From positions 62,001 to 126,000 of the forward strand of contig NZ_MLAN01000005.1 of the NCBI RefSeq assembly GCF_002272875.1: a DNA stretch of 64,000 nucleotides, written 5' to 3'. Below, piece by piece: positions 63,900-64,000 of this stretch. The notes beneath the pieces are model-generated. The model made no database searches. It was given only the letters and a program-made list of their open reading frames with translations, and was not told the origin of the DNA. How positions within the stretch are numbered: position 1 is the first letter of the stretch; every line of letters starts with the position of its first letter. This stretch comes from Helicobacter sp. 11S02629-2. Its GTDB lineage: Bacteria; Campylobacterota; Campylobacteria; Campylobacterales; Helicobacteraceae. The translations under genes were made by a program, and so were the position numbers.

Positions 63900-64000
63900 C
63901 TAGAACACATAAGAGTAGCTTACGCCTATGTTTACAAGTCTATAGCTTCCATTTGCTGGAGGTGCTATGAAGTTATTTGGATCAGTAGCTGGAGTGGCGT
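63900..64000 (-). CDS. outer membrane beta-barrel protein, C-terminal end only
   Basis: The frame enters from the right edge and stops at 63900-63902. The visible 32 residues include NFIAPPANGSYR and end LVNIGVSYSYVF. A last strand of alternating hydrophobic residues with a terminal Phe is the signature recognised by the BAM machinery, so this is the end of an outer membrane protein. Its position next to feoB and putative Fur sites would fit an iron receptor, but too little is visible to say. Confidence 0.55.
   Translation of the reverse strand, partial: ATPATDPNNFIAPPANGSYRLVNIGVSYSYVF

Overview
The window is AT-rich, densely coded DNA from a Helicobacter-like member of the Campylobacterota. 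Gene order supports this. A beta-carbonic anhydrase-kdsA-ribH-nusB-pyrF block matches H. pylori HP0004-HP0001 plus HP0005. A divergent nucT / poly-E-rich protein-gmk-tatA-argS block matches HP0323-HP0319. purA-fliJ-flgX/motE matches HP0255-HP0257. dba-dsbI and Hof-type outer membrane proteins are also typical of the group. I see no rRNA, tRNA, insertion sequence, prophage or CRISPR array.

Layout. 0-9 kb: two tandem DedA proteins, the carbonic anhydrase/KDO/riboflavin/pyrimidine operon, an acidic unknown protein, a paired SMR transporter, an MFS transporter and a NucT-like nuclease. 9-25 kb: the poly-E-rich-gmk-tatA-argS operon, an EamA permease, a glycosyltransferase with a poly-A tract, metE, LptE-like and ilvA, a third DedA protein, alpha- and gamma-type carbonic anhydrases and a TsdA-like dihaem cytochrome. 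25-36 kb: a DASS carboxylate transporter, dba-dsbI, a Tat-exported amidohydrolase, then a leftward run from a GDP-mannose enzyme through four poorly known proteins to ruvA. 36-49.8 kb: YaaA, a ZnuA-like protein, hypA, an HsdM-HsdS-like fusion, metF, HisZ-like, purA, fliJ, flgX/motE, lolA, an MFS transporter, rdgB, ddl and ttcA. 49.8-64 kb: a 1.3 kb gene-poor stretch, an alcohol dehydrogenase, an ADP-forming acyl-CoA synthetase, thioredoxin, a porin, pncC, PPK2, two paralogous small outer membrane proteins, feoB and the end of another outer membrane protein.

How the genes work together. Three carbonic anhydrase families occur here, which suits CO2/bicarbonate handling in a host niche. metF and metE supply methionine. 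KdsA, RfbM/ManC, the glycosyltransferase, LptE-like, LolA and the outer membrane proteins build the envelope. TatA could serve the twin-arginine amidohydrolase. HypA, the ZnuA-like protein and FeoB handle metals.

The most unusual signal is not a gene. A short element, core AGATTC (usually WAGATTCY), occurs about 160 times on the two strands by hand count. It lies in all reading frames and between genes, and several copies are twinned as inverted repeats, two of them as hairpins just behind genes. This resembles the behaviour of DNA uptake sequences in Neisseria and Pasteurellaceae and deserves a genome-wide test. Other notable points are a NusB with a roughly 260-residue charged tail that runs into pyrF, an A15 tract at a glycosyltransferase start, a fused M/half-S methyltransferase without a visible nuclease, and a protein pair that looks like SdhB/HdrB folds without their iron-sulfur cysteines.
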